Below, piece by piece: positions 45,047 to 53,780 of a stretch of 64,000 nt of DNA (positions are counted from its first letter, which is position 1; each line of letters starts with the position of its first letter). This stretch comes from Geomonas propionica (GTDB lineage Bacteria; Desulfobacterota; Desulfuromonadia; Geobacterales; Geobacteraceae). The stretch is from the NCBI RefSeq assembly GCF_016458235.1, contig NZ_JAEMHK010000012.1, positions 1 through 64,000 of the forward strand, written 5' to 3'. The notes under the pieces were generated by a model. It saw only the letters and a program-made list of their open reading frames with translations. It was not told the DNA's origin and searched no databases. A program made the position numbers and the translations under genes.

Positions 45047-45801
45047 AAACCGCGTTCACGCGCAACTACCCGGGACCGGGGGGGATGCTGGCCATCTCCC
45101 TCGTCTGCCACCTGGTCGTGTTCCTGGTCATCGTCAACTGGCACTTCCTCCCTGAGTTCCATCAGGACGAAACCCCGGTTACCTACGTCGACATGGTGAC
45201 GCTGCCGGTAGCCTCACCGCAAAGCGGCATGCCCGCGCCGCCTGCTCCGGCCGAGACCAAGGCTCCCGCCGCGCCGGCCCCAGCCCCTCCGGCTCCTGCC
45301 AAGCCGGCCATGGCCCTGCCGACCAAGCCCGCAGCGAAGACGCCGCCCGCGAAACCCAAGGCCCAAACCGAAGCGCAGCAAAAAGAGGCCGAGGACAAGG
45401 CCTTCAACGAACGAATGGCCAAAATGCAGCAAAAGGCCGAAGAGCGGCGCCAGGCCGCGGTGCTGGATGCCCTCAAGAAAAGGGGGAGTAGCCGCACCGG
45501 GATGCCGGGAGCGACCGGAAACCAGGCGGGGAGCGACTATTCCTCCTACCTGCAGTCCCGGCTCAGGGACGCACTCAAACAGGTCATCGCCACGCAGACC
45601 AAGGCACCGCAGGTGATCGCCACCATCACGGTCTCCCCCGACGGCAGCATCGACTACCGGGTGGAAAAGGGGTCGGGGGACCCCTTCTTCGACGACGCCG
45701 TGCAACGGGCGGTCGCGCTGGCAGGCAAGACACTGGTGCCCCCGCCCAACCACACTCAGTACAAACGCGTGTTCCGCTTCATGCCTGAAGGGGTGAAATA
45801 G
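45043..45801 (+). CDS. tolA: TolA/TonB-like energy transducer
   Basis: 252 aa. A membrane anchor (residues 14-34), an Ala/Pro/Lys-rich stretch (60-115), a helical charged segment (QKEAEDKAFNERMAKMQQKAEERRQ) and a C-terminal TonB-like domain (VIATITVSPDGSIDYRVEKGSGDPFFDDAVQRAV). Spans the periplasm to link TolQR with TolB and Pal. It is shorter than enteric TolA, common outside enterics. Overlaps tolR by 4 nt and the tolB start by 1 nt. Confidence 0.88.
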   Translation: MKTAFTRNYPGPGGMLAISLVCHLVVFLVIVNWHFLPEFHQDETPVTYVDMVTLPVASPQSGMPAPPAPAETKAPAAPAPAPPAPAKPAMALPTKPAAKTPPAKPKAQTEAQQKEAEDKAFNERMAKMQQKAEERRQAAVLDALKKRGSSRTGMPGATGNQAGSDYSSYLQSRLRDALKQVIATQTKAPQVIATITVSPDGSIDYRVEKGSGDPFFDDAVQRAVALAGKTLVPPPNHTQYKRVFRFMPEGVK

Positions 45802-47021
45802 TGATAACAAGAATCCTTCTGCTACTGCTGATACTGCTGATGGGGCCCCAGGGCTTCGCGGCGGAGAGTTACCTCGACGTCACCGCCCCGACCTCCGGGA
45901 AGATGAAGCTGGCCATCGCGCCCACCACGGCGCTCTCCGGCACCGTTGCCGGCGACGCGCGGGAGCTCCCCGAGCTGTTCGGGTTCGACCTCGGCATCGC
46001 CGGCCCCTTCGAGATCGCACCGACCGAGGCGGGGGGCACGCTGCTTTTAAAGAGCGCCTACGGCGTGCAGGGTGACACCGCCATCCTCGAGTGCCGCCTG
46101 GTGGACCAGGTGCTGAACCGGGAGGTCATCGCCAAGCGCTACAGCGGCCGCCTCAAGGACCTGCGCCGCATGGGGCACGCCTTCTCCGACGAGGTGCTGC
46201 GCGTGCTGACCGGCGAGAAGGGCCCCTTCACCGGCAAGATCGCCTACGTATCCAAAGCCTCCGGCAACAAGGAGATCTTCATCATGGATTACGACGGGCG
46301 CAACCCGCAGCGGCTCACCAATAACGGATCGATCAACCTCTACCCCGACTTCGCCCCCTCCGGCAAGGAGATCATCTACACCTCCTACAAGAAGGGGAAT
46401 CCCGACCTGTATCGCCGCGAGCTTTTCACCGGGCAGGAGGCGCGCGTCTCTGCCAGAAGCGGCCTGAACGCCATGGGTGTCTTCTCCCAGGACGGCAACA
46501 AGATCGCCCTAGTCCTTTCCAAGGACGGCAACTCGGAGATCTACCAGATGAGCCGGGACGGCAAGGAGTTGGTGCGGCTCACCAACAACCACGCCATCGA
46601 CGTCTCCCCCGCCTGGTCTCCCGACGGCTCCAGAATCGCCTTCGTCTCCGACCGCTTGGGCAAGCCGCAGCTCTTCGTGATGGACGCCAACGGCGGCAAC
46701 CTGAGACGCCTCACCACCAACGGTGCCTACAACGTGACCCCGCGCTGGTCCCCCAAGGGGAATCGCATCGTCTACGCGCGCAAGGAGGGGGGCTTCCAGA
46801 TCTACGCGATCAATCCCGACGGCACCGGCGACACCCAGTTGACCAAGGTGGGGAGCAACGAGCACCCGCGCTACTCACCCGACGGACGTTTCATCGTCTT
46901 CAGCTCGACCCGCGACGGCGGCGAGGGGCTGTACCTGATGCGCGCCGACGGCAGCGGGCAGACCAGGATCTCCCCGGACCGGGCGCAGAACACCCACCCG
47001 ACTTGGTCGGTGAACTGGTAA
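45801..47021 (+). CDS. tolB: TolB, periplasmic beta-propeller
   Basis: 406 aa. Signal peptide (ITRILLLLLILLMG...GFA-A), an N-terminal alpha/beta domain and a six-bladed propeller with repeated W-SPDGSRIAF-type blades (AWSPDGSRIAFVSDR, RWSPKGNRIVYAR, RYSPDGRFIVFSS). Binds Pal and TolA. GTG start at 45801 overlapping the tolA stop, so translation is coupled. Confidence 0.94.
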   Translation: MITRILLLLLILLMGPQGFAAESYLDVTAPTSGKMKLAIAPTTALSGTVAGDARELPELFGFDLGIAGPFEIAPTEAGGTLLLKSAYGVQGDTAILECRLVDQVLNREVIAKRYSGRLKDLRRMGHAFSDEVLRVLTGEKGPFTGKIAYVSKASGNKEIFIMDYDGRNPQRLTNNGSINLYPDFAPSGKEIIYTSYKKGNPDLYRRELFTGQEARVSARSGLNAMGVFSQDGNKIALVLSKDGNSEIYQMSRDGKELVRLTNNHAIDVSPAWSPDGSRIAFVSDRLGKPQLFVMDANGGNLRRLTTNGAYNVTPRWSPKGNRIVYARKEGGFQIYAINPDGTGDTQLTKVGSNEHPRYSPDGRFIVFSSTRDGGEGLYLMRADGSGQTRISPDRAQNTHPTWSVNW

Positions 47022-47136
47022 TTGCGAAGCATTACCGTTGCCCAACCTCGAAAAGGTGGGTATACTCTCAGTCGTTTTTTACAAGGGGCATCGGCAGCAG
47101 CGATGCCCATATTCCATAGATCAAAAGGAGTGGGGA

Positions 47137-47727
47137 ATGCGCAAGAATATCGCCGGATGCCTGGTTGTTCTTTGCATGGGAGCTTTGGTAGCGGGAGGCT
47201 GCGCCAAGAAAGACATGGTCAAGCCCGAGGAGGCAGCTCCGTCGGTCACGGCACCCGCCCCCGAAACGGCTAAACCGGCCCAGGAGGCCCCGACGCAGAA
47301 GGCCCCGGTCACCGAGCAGACCCCGGTCCGCGAGCCGGTGGTGGCGCAGGAGCCGGTGCGCGAGAGTTCCAAGGCGCCGTCGGGCGACCTGCAGGGGCAG
47401 TTGCAGAAGATCTACTTCAACTTCGATTCTTCCGACCTCTCCGAAGAGTCGCGCAACATCCTCACCAAGAATGCCGAGTACCTGAGCAGGCAGCAGTCGC
47501 TCAAGATCCGCATCGAGGGGAACTGCGACGAGCGCGGCTCCGACGACTACAACATGGCGCTGGGCGAGAGAAGGGCCAAGGCCGCCAAGGATTACCTGGT
47601 CAACCTGGGCATCTCCTCCGAGCGCATCAGCATCATCAGCTACGGCGAAGAGAAACCTGTCGACGCAGGCCACGACGAAGCGGCTTGGGCCAAGAACAGA
47701 AGGGACGAATTCGTCGTCGCGAAGTGA
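47137..47727 (+). CDS. pal: Peptidoglycan-associated lipoprotein Pal
   Basis: 196 aa. Lipoprotein signal ending AGGC with C22, a Pro/Glu-rich linker (residues 28-85) and an OmpA-like peptidoglycan-binding domain (YFNFDSSDLSEESRNIL, NCDERGSDDYNMALGERRA). Anchors the outer membrane to the wall. The ATG at 47137 has AAAAGGAG six bases upstream; the frame is open further upstream without a ribosome site. Confidence 0.94.
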   Translation: MRKNIAGCLVVLCMGALVAGGCAKKDMVKPEEAAPSVTAPAPETAKPAQEAPTQKAPVTEQTPVREPVVAQEPVRESSKAPSGDLQGQLQKIYFNFDSSDLSEESRNILTKNAEYLSRQQSLKIRIEGNCDERGSDDYNMALGERRAKAAKDYLVNLGISSERISIISYGEEKPVDAGHDEAAWAKNRRDEFVVAK

Positions 47728-47745
47728 CGCGTACCACGCAGCCCA

Positions 47746-47771
47746 AAGGAGCCTTCGGGCTCCTTTTTTTA
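47746..47771 (+). terminator. Intrinsic terminator after pal
   Basis: AAGGAGCC, TTCG tetraloop, GGCTCCTT, then six T. cpoB follows after its own ribosome site, so some read-through is likely. Confidence 0.85.
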
Positions 47772-47797
47772 TCGACCGTCCTTAAAGGAGGTTTGTC

Positions 47798-48649
47798 ATG
47801 AGGTTTACAAGGGGGGCGCTGGGAGCGCTGGTACTGCTTACGTTTTTCGGCTGTGCCAGCCAGACCGACCTGGAGTCGGTGCGCCGCGACAACGACGAGA
47901 TCAAAAACCGTCTCTTCACGCTGGACCGGGGACTGAACGAGGTCCGCGGCGAGGTGAAGGAAGGGGTGGAGAAGTCCCTGGCCGGCTACCGGCAAAGCCT
48001 GGAGTCACTACAGGCTGACATGGCGGGGTACCAAAAGGAGATGGCGACCATCCGCAAGGGTGGAGCGGACCTGCAGGCGACCCTGGAGAGCGCCAGGGTG
48101 GACATGCAGCTCTTGACCGGCAAGGTCGACGACGTGCGCATCCTGGCCCAGAAGCCGGCCGACGACATCGCCCTATTGAAGGAAGACCTGAACAAGAGGC
48201 TGGCCGCGCTCGAGGCGCGCATGACCAAGCTGGAGAAGGGGGTCGAGGAGCAGCAAGCGAAGGCGGCTGCGGCGCTCAAGTCCCCGGAGCAACTCTACCA
48301 GCAGGGTCAGGATGCCCTCAAGGCCGGCCAGGGTGCCAAGGCCCGCGAGCTGTTCGCGAGCTTCCTGGTGCAGTACCCTAAGCACAACCTGGCGGCCAAC
48401 GCCCAGTACTGGATCGGCGAGAGCTATTACCAGGAGAAGAACTACGAGCAGGCGGTGCTGGAGTTCCAGGAAGTCATCAAGAACTATCCGGACAAGGAAA
48501 AGGCGCCCGCCGCCATGCTGAAACAGGGCATGGCTTTCAGGGAGTTGGGAGACAACAAGAGCGCCGCCTACATCCTGAAGAAGCTGGTGGACGAGCACCC
48601 AAAATCGGAAGAGGCGAAGATCGCCAGAGACAAGTTCAAGATCAAGTAG
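47798..48649 (+). CDS. cpoB: CpoB/YbgF, Tol-Pal-associated TPR protein
   Basis: 283 aa. Lipoprotein-like signal (LVLLTFFGC, C19), a long N-terminal coiled coil (residues 20-150), then TPR repeats (YQQGQDALKAGQGAKARELFASFLVQYPKHNLAANAQYW in outline). Coordinates Tol with cell-wall synthesis during division. AAAGGAGG lies eight bases before the ATG. A lipid-modified form differs from E. coli, where it is soluble. Confidence 0.88.
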   Translation: MRFTRGALGALVLLTFFGCASQTDLESVRRDNDEIKNRLFTLDRGLNEVRGEVKEGVEKSLAGYRQSLESLQADMAGYQKEMATIRKGGADLQATLESARVDMQLLTGKVDDVRILAQKPADDIALLKEDLNKRLAALEARMTKLEKGVEEQQAKAAAALKSPEQLYQQGQDALKAGQGAKARELFASFLVQYPKHNLAANAQYWIGESYYQEKNYEQAVLEFQEVIKNYPDKEKAPAAMLKQGMAFRELGDNKSAAYILKKLVDEHPKSEEAKIARDKFKIK

Positions 48650-48674
48650 CTCAAAACAAAGAACCGATTACCGA

Positions 48675-48710
48675 AAGGCCCTCCTGCCAGAGCGGGAGGG
48701 CCTTCCCGTT
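48675..48710 (+). terminator. Intrinsic terminator after cpoB
   Basis: AAGGCCCTCC (48675-48684) pairs with GGAGGGCCTT (48695-48704), followed by CCCGTTT. Confidence 0.7.
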
Positions 48711-48745
48711 TGCGGCCGCGGCCGCCACGGGAAAAGGAGAGCACC

Positions 48746-48934
48746 ATGTTCCTCGCCAGAGACAAGAACAACGACCTGTACCTTTTCGACAAACTCCCGG
48801 TGAAGGGGAACGAATGCTGGTGGGCTGAGACGGGGGTGGACGGCACCTACCTGAAGCTGGACAAGTCCCTCTACCCGGAGATCACCTGGGAGAGCGAGCC
48901 GGTCCCGGCCGAGTTGGTGCTGGCGCAAAAATAG
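48746..48934 (+). CDS. Small conserved-looking protein, function unknown
   Basis: 62 aa, MFLARDKNNDLYLFDKLPVK at the start, rich in acidic and aromatic residues with alternating hydrophobics suggesting a small beta sheet. AAAAGGAG lies six bases before the ATG. No signal peptide. I do not recognise the family. Confidence 0.65.
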   Translation: MFLARDKNNDLYLFDKLPVKGNECWWAETGVDGTYLKLDKSLYPEITWESEPVPAELVLAQK

Positions 48935-48970
48935 GCTGGGGGGGGAATTCGCACGAGTTCTGCGCGGTGT

Positions 48971-48998
48971 AGGGGTGAATAATCATTCGCCCGCCTTT
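48971..48998. repeat. GTAGGGG-GAATAATCATTCGCCC repeat, copy 1
   Basis: A short palindromic intergenic repeat (GTAGGGGTGAATAATCATTC then GCCC). Two more copies lie at 60695-60760. Confidence 0.65.
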
Positions 48999-49000
48999 AG

Positions 49001-49420
49001 CTACATGGGGCGGAAATCCGGTTTGATGTTCTCCGGAGTGTAGTTCTGGGCCACGATCCATCCCTTACCCGGCACCAGTCTCGGTTCCAGGCGGCAGGCG
49101 ATGTAGCCGATCAGGTTGACGGGCTCGGGCAGATCCGAGGCGATGGTGACCACGCGGAAGCCGATGAACTCCCCCTCCTCCGGATAGCCCGGCGCGCCTT
49201 TCAAGGTGCAGCTCCAGAGGTGCAACGGCCGGTCGGGGGCAGCGAGGCTTATCAGGAAGGTGCGCTCGCCGTCGCGGTTCAGACCGCCCGATTCCTCAAC
49301 CAGGGCCGGAACTAGGCCGCCGATGAGCGGGGTGTAGCCGATGGAGCAGGCGTGGGCGAAAGCAGCGGCGCTGTCGGGAAACTGCAGTTCCTCTTTCTTC
49401 TTCCTGAACCAATTTAACAT
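49001..49420 (-). CDS. Hypothetical cytoplasmic protein
   Basis: 139 aa starting MLNWFRKKKEELQF, soluble alpha/beta character, no signal peptide. The ATG at 49420 has AGGTGA just upstream; the frame is open 24 codons further without support. It lies downstream of tatA after a terminator. Family not recognised. Confidence 0.6.
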   Translation of the reverse strand: MLNWFRKKKEELQFPDSAAAFAHACSIGYTPLIGGLVPALVEESGGLNRDGERTFLISLAAPDRPLHLWSCTLKGAPGYPEEGEFIGFRVVTIASDLPEPVNLIGYIACRLEPRLVPGKGWIVAQNYTPENIKPDFRPM

Positions 49421-49475
49421 GGCGTCACCTGTGGCCGCCCAGCGCGGGCCCTCGGTCATGCAGCTTTCAGGTAAG

Positions 49476-49503
49476 AAAAAAGGCGGGATCACCCCGCCTT
49501 TTT
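49476..49503. terminator. Bidirectional intrinsic terminator after tatA
   Basis: AAAAAAGGCGGG and CCCGCCTTTTT pair around ATCAC. T-runs exist on both strands, ending the tatA transcript. Confidence 0.85.
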
Positions 49504-49525
49504 CGCGTCCAGATTTTGGCTGATG

Positions 49526-49867
49526 TTAGGCCTTCTTCTCCGCTTCTGCTGCAGTCGCTGCAGTCGCGGCAGCCGGTACCGGTTCGGCGGCAGCGGTCCC
49601 CTCGACCTTCGCCTTGAGCTCCTCGGCCTCACGCACCTTCTCTTCCTCGGCCTTCTTCTTGGCCTCGGCAAGCTTCGCCAGATGCTCTTTCTCCTCTTCG
49701 GTCCTGCTGTCGGCCTCTATGGTCTGCTTGAAATCGTCGGTGGCCTTCTTAAACTCGGCCAGCCCCTTGCCCAGGGACTTCGCCAGGTCCGGCAGCTTCT
49801 GCGGGCCGATGACGATCAGTGCTATGACCAAAATGATGACCAGTTCAGGCATCCCGATTCCGAACAT
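49526..49867 (-). CDS. tatA: Tat translocase component, TatA/TatB family
   Basis: 113 aa. Short N-terminal membrane helix ([18 protein letters not shown]), the hinge [22 protein letters not shown], then an amphipathic and charged tail with an Ala-rich end. Part of the twin-arginine export pore. FG-x-G-MPELV and the length leave TatA and TatB both possible, with TatA favoured by the hinge. Single gene, no tatC nearby. Confidence 0.85.
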   Translation of the reverse strand: MFGIGMPELVIILVIALIVIGPQKLPDLAKSLGKGLAEFKKATDDFKQTIEADSRTEEEKEHLAKLAEAKKKAEEEKVREAEELKAKVEGTAAAEPVPAAATAATAAEAEKKA

Positions 49868-49982
49868 ACTATTTACCTCGCTTGGTATGCGTCAAACACG
49901 CGTTTGTCATACAAAAAGTCCAAAAAATAATAGAGGTTTTACCGACGGGTGTCAAGCTTGCAAAGGTAGGACCTTAATTGGT

Positions 49983-50011
49983 TTGACATGATCCCGAACA
50001 TTGTCTAAGAT
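49983..50011 (+). promoter_or_regulatory. nadA promoter
   Basis: TTGACA (49983-49988), exact 17-nt spacer, TAAGAT (50006-50011), 54 nt before the nadA start. Confidence 0.7.
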
Positions 50012-50065
50012 CGGTCCTGTTTACCATATATTTCAAATGAGAATGACAGTTTGGTGGTGACAAAC

Positions 50066-50980
50066 ATGACGCAGGATTCTTTAAAGTCTGATATTAAGGC
50101 ATTGCTCAAAGAGCGTAAAGCCGTCCTCCTGGCGCACAACTACATGCGCGACGAAGTACAGGAGATCGCTGACATAACCGGAGACTCGCTGGCTCTGTCC
50201 ATGGAGGCGGCCAAGACTGACGCTGACGTGATCGTCTTCTGCGGCGTCCATTTCATGGCCGAATCGGCCTCCATCCTGGCACCGGAAAAGACCGTACTGC
50301 TCCCCCGCCTGGATGCCGGCTGCCCGATGGCTGACATGGTCTCGGCCGAGGAGCTGAAAAAACTGAAGGCGCAGCTGCCCGGCGTGCCGGTGGTGACCTA
50401 CGTGAACTCTTCCGCCGCGGTCAAGGCCGAGAGCGACATCTGCTGCACCTCCGCCAACGCCCTCAAGGTGGTCCAGTCCATGAGCGAGAAGGAGATCATC
50501 TTCGCGCCGGACAAGAACCTGGGGAGCTACGTGGCCCGCTTCACCGACAAGAAGTTCCACCTCTGGGAGGGGTACTGCCCGACCCACGAGAGGCTCCGCC
50601 CCGAAGTGGTCAAGGAACTGAAAGAGCAGAACCCCGGCGCGCCCTTCGTCTGCCATCCCGAGTGCAACCCCGCCGTGGTGGCGCTGGCCGACCACGTCTG
50701 TTCCACTACCGGCATGTACGACTACTGCAAGAAAAGCGACGCCAAGCGCTTCATCATCGGCACCGAGGCCGGCATCCTTTGGCGCCTCAAGCGGGAGAAC
50801 CCGGACAAGGAGTTCATCCTCGCCTCCCCGGCCCTCATCTGCCCCAACATGAAGCTCACCTCGCTGGAAGACGTGCACGAGGCGCTCACCAGCATGAGCC
50901 CCGTGGTCAAGGTCCCCGAGGAGGTCCGCATCCCCGCCAAGCGCGCCTTGGACCGGATGCTGGCCATCCCGAGGGACTAA
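50066..50980 (+). CDS. nadA: Quinolinate synthase A
   Basis: 304 aa. Condenses iminoaspartate with dihydroxyacetone phosphate to quinolinate in NAD synthesis using a 4Fe-4S cluster. Motifs: [41 protein letters not shown] and [10 protein letters not shown]. Conserved cluster cysteines are in the [13 protein letters not shown] and CPNMK segments. The ATG at 50066 is chosen; an upstream TTG at 50051 is less likely. Confidence 0.93.
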   Translation: MTQDSLKSDIKALLKERKAVLLAHNYMRDEVQEIADITGDSLALSMEAAKTDADVIVFCGVHFMAESASILAPEKTVLLPRLDAGCPMADMVSAEELKKLKAQLPGVPVVTYVNSSAAVKAESDICCTSANALKVVQSMSEKEIIFAPDKNLGSYVARFTDKKFHLWEGYCPTHERLRPEVVKELKEQNPGAPFVCHPECNPAVVALADHVCSTTGMYDYCKKSDAKRFIIGTEAGILWRLKRENPDKEFILASPALICPNMKLTSLEDVHEALTSMSPVVKVPEEVRIPAKRALDRMLAIPRD

Positions 50981-51037
50981 CAAGGTGGGGACTAGGGACT
51001 AGGGGCTAGTAGAACCTTTCTTTCGCAAGGAGCACGT

Positions 51038-51601
51038 ATGATTCGATCCTTCAAAGGCATGCATCCCAAGATCGCACCGTCCGCCTTCGTTGCGGAGGGG
51101 GCGGTAATCATCGGCGACGTCAGCATCGGCAAGGAAGCGAGCATCTGGTACAACTGCGTGGTGCGCGGCGACGTCAACTCGATCAGCATCGGCGACCGGA
51201 CCAACATCCAGGACCTCTCCATGCTTCACGTAACGCACAAGAAACACGCCGAAGACCCGGGCGCCCCGCTGGTCATCGGCAACGACGTCACTGTCGGCCA
51301 CAGCGTCACCCTGCACGGCTGCACCATCGAGGACGGCGCCTTCATCGGAATGCAGGCGATGATCATGGACAAGGCCGTGGTCGGCAAGGGGGCCCTGGTC
51401 GGCGCCCGCGCCCTGGTCACCGAGGGAACCGTCATCCCCCCCGGCACCCTCTGGGTCGGCTCCCCCGCCAAGTACAAGCGGGACCTTACCGAGAACGAGA
51501 TCGCCTGGCTGGGCCGTTCGGCCGGCAACTATGTCAGGTACTCCAGGGAATACCTGGAAGATGCCGCGACCGAGGCGCAGAAGCTGAACATCGCACCGTA
51601 G
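51038..51601 (+). CDS. Gamma-carbonic-anhydrase-like hexapeptide-repeat protein
   Basis: 187 aa. Left-handed beta-helix repeats (VIIGDVSIGKEASIWYNCVVRGDVNSISIGD) with the zinc-ligand-like pattern: HVTH and HKKH, then VTVGHSVTLHGC. YrdA/PaaY family; many members are metalloproteins with weak or no carbonic anhydrase activity. AAGGAG lies about eight bases before the ATG. The gap from nadA is short, but a tandem GGGACTAG microrepeat lies between them. Confidence 0.82.
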   Translation: MIRSFKGMHPKIAPSAFVAEGAVIIGDVSIGKEASIWYNCVVRGDVNSISIGDRTNIQDLSMLHVTHKKHAEDPGAPLVIGNDVTVGHSVTLHGCTIEDGAFIGMQAMIMDKAVVGKGALVGARALVTEGTVIPPGTLWVGSPAKYKRDLTENEIAWLGRSAGNYVRYSREYLEDAATEAQKLNIAP

Positions 51602-51627
51602 GCCGCGCCACACAAAGAAACCGACTT

Positions 51628-51658
51628 AGGGCCGGCTGTTTTCAGCCGGCCCTTTTTA
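51628..51658 (+). terminator. Intrinsic terminator
   Basis: AGGGCCGGCTG, TTTT loop, CAGCCGGCCCT, then a T-run (51654-51657). Confidence 0.85.
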
Positions 51659-51894
51659 GTGCCGCCAGAAGCTAAATCCCCCCTGTCCCCCCTTCGCAAA
51701 GTGGGGAACGCGAGTGCGTCTGCAAGGCTTCGTGGCTAGTAGCTCCTGGCTTTCAACTTTTGCAGCTCCCATTCTCCCCCCCCCTCCCCCCCGTCGCCCA
51801 CAACAACCTCTGGACACCGAGGCCGCAATGCTGCTACCGTAGCCGAGTCGACCGCCGGGTCACGCCTGCGGCACTTCCCCAGCTGGAGAACCTA

Positions 51895-52575
51895 TTGGCA
51901 GCAAACGACCCGCAAACCCGCCTGCTGGAAATTTTCGGCTCCCTGTACCGGCGCTATGGCGCCCTCAACTGGTGGCCCGCAGACACCCCGTTCGAGGTCT
52001 GCGTCGGGGCCATCCTGACCCAGAACACCAACTGGATCAACGTCGAGAAGGCGATAGTCAACCTGAAGCGGGAGGGACTCATCTCGGTGCAGGCGATCCA
52101 CGAGACCCCGCAGGAGCGCCTCGCAGAACTGATCCGCCCTTCCGGGTTCTTCAACGTGAAGAGCGTGCGCCTGAAGGGATTTGTCGAGTGGCTCTTGCGC
52201 CGCCACGGCAGCCTGGACGCCATGTTCGCCGGCGGTTGGCAGGACCTGCGCGACGAGCTCGTCAAGGTCCCCGGCATCGGCCCGGAAACCTGCGACTCCA
52301 TCCTCCTCTACGCGGGCGGGAAGCCCTCCTTCGTCGTCGATGCCTACACCCGGCGTCTCTTTTCCCGGCTCGGCCTGGTCAGCGAAAAGGACGACTACCA
52401 CCGGGTGCGCTCCCTGTTCATGGAGCACCTGCCGCCCGAGGCCCCGCTGTTCAACGAGTACCACGCCCTGATCGTGGAGCAGTGCAAACGCCATTGCCGC
52501 AAGAAACCTTCCTGCGACGGCTGCCCGCTTGGTCGGGCCTGCTGTCTCGCCACTCCTAATCCCGGGACACCATGA
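51895..52575 (+). CDS. HhH-GPD DNA glycosylase (EndoIII/MagIII-like)
   Basis: 226 aa. TQNTNW and the helix-hairpin-helix VPGIGPETCDSILLYAGGKPSFVVDAYTRRLF are present. The catalytic Asp is in VVDAYTRR, while the EndoIII lyase Lys (RKTAN) is replaced by Glu (PETCD). This is the pattern of monofunctional MagIII-type 3-methyladenine glycosylases, from recall. A cysteine cluster CRKKPSCDGCPLGRAC near the end suggests an iron-sulfur site. TTG start at 51895 with GGAG six bases upstream; the frame is open back to 51760 with low-complexity, unsupported sequence. Overlaps the next gene by 4 nt. Confidence 0.8.
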   Translation: MAANDPQTRLLEIFGSLYRRYGALNWWPADTPFEVCVGAILTQNTNWINVEKAIVNLKREGLISVQAIHETPQERLAELIRPSGFFNVKSVRLKGFVEWLLRRHGSLDAMFAGGWQDLRDELVKVPGIGPETCDSILLYAGGKPSFVVDAYTRRLFSRLGLVSEKDDYHRVRSLFMEHLPPEAPLFNEYHALIVEQCKRHCRKKPSCDGCPLGRACCLATPNPGTP

Positions 52576-53780
52576 AAAAACTCGCCAACGTCTTTTTGAT
52601 CCTGTTCTTCGCCGACGGCTTCCTTTCCGTGCTGGACGAACTCTCCTCGCTGGTGGCCCCGGTGGCGCAGCTCACCTTGTTCAGGATTCAGGTGGCCAAC
52701 GCGGTGCTGCTCCTCGCCATCCCGCTCTACCTCTGCCTGGGGATCGACCGGCGCCTCCCCAAGAAGCTCTTCATCCCGCTGATCGCCTTCCTGTTCGCCT
52801 GCCCCCTGGCGGCCTGGATCTTCCCGGTGCTGGGCGCTTCCCGGCTCTACGCGGTCTCCATGGCGGTGCTGCAGCTTGTCGTGCCACCGCTCTTGATCGC
52901 CCGCTACCGGGACAACCATGACCCGGGGCTGACGCTCCCCGCGTGGCGCTTTGAGGGGCCGTTCTTCGGAACCAGGAATACCTTCGTCTTCGCCGGAATC
53001 AATCTCGTGCTCCTACCGGTGCTGCTGGCGACGATGACCCTGTTTCTGGCCGACGCCTGGGCGCTCAACAACACGGCGGGCTTCATCAGGGTGACGCCGC
53101 GCGGGGTCTACCTCACCGAGCGCGTGTACCGCCGCGGCAACCAGACGCTGCGCCTTACGGGCATGGTGCATATAGGGGAGAAAGGGTATTACCAGGACGT
53201 GGCGCGGGTCCCGGCGAGCGGCCGGGCCGTGGTGCTGGCGGAGGGGGTGACGGACAAGAAACAGACGCTGCGGCACCACTTCGATTACCGCGGTGTAGCG
53301 AGCTTCCTCGGGCTCGCCTCGCAGGAGAAGCAGCTCTTTCCGGGGCGGGTGATCGACCAGAAGAGCTTGCAGGGGCCGCCGGAGCCGACCGCGAAGGAGC
53401 CGGACATCCTGGTGGCCGACACCGACTTGAGCACCTTCCGCCCCGAGACGCTGCGTTTCCTGGACCAGGTGGGCAAAGAGCTGCAGAAAACGCCATCGTT
53501 CATGGAGGCGGCGCTCAACCTGAACCGCTGGGCGGAGCAAAACGTTACCCCGCAGATGCAGGAGGTGATCATGGGCGACATCCTGACCCGCCGCAACGAG
53601 GTGCTGCTCGGCTATCTCGACAAGGCGCTCAAGAAGTACGACACGGTGGTGGTTCCGTGGGGGGCGCTGCACATGAAAGGAATAGAGGCGGGGGCGCTGC
53701 AACGGGGCTTCGTGCTGCAAAAGGAGCAGAGGCGACTGGCCATCAACCTGGAAAGGATCCTACTGGCGAAAGCCCGCTAG
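52572..53780 (+). CDS. TraB/GumN-like multi-pass membrane protein
   Basis: 402 aa. Four to five membrane segments in residues 1-165, then a soluble domain with GMVHIGEKGYYQDV, VVLAEGVTD and, near the end, PWGALHMKGIE. The H-x-G, E-G and G-x-x-H set is the signature of the TraB/PrgY/GumN/TIKI superfamily, some members of which are metal-dependent proteases. Substrate unknown. It starts within the end of the glycosylase gene (ATGA), so the two are translationally coupled. Confidence 0.7.
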   Translation: MKKLANVFLILFFADGFLSVLDELSSLVAPVAQLTLFRIQVANAVLLLAIPLYLCLGIDRRLPKKLFIPLIAFLFACPLAAWIFPVLGASRLYAVSMAVLQLVVPPLLIARYRDNHDPGLTLPAWRFEGPFFGTRNTFVFAGINLVLLPVLLATMTLFLADAWALNNTAGFIRVTPRGVYLTERVYRRGNQTLRLTGMVHIGEKGYYQDVARVPASGRAVVLAEGVTDKKQTLRHHFDYRGVASFLGLASQEKQLFPGRVIDQKSLQGPPEPTAKEPDILVADTDLSTFRPETLRFLDQVGKELQKTPSFMEAALNLNRWAEQNVTPQMQEVIMGDILTRRNEVLLGYLDKALKKYDTVVVPWGALHMKGIEAGALQRGFVLQKEQRRLAINLERILLAKAR

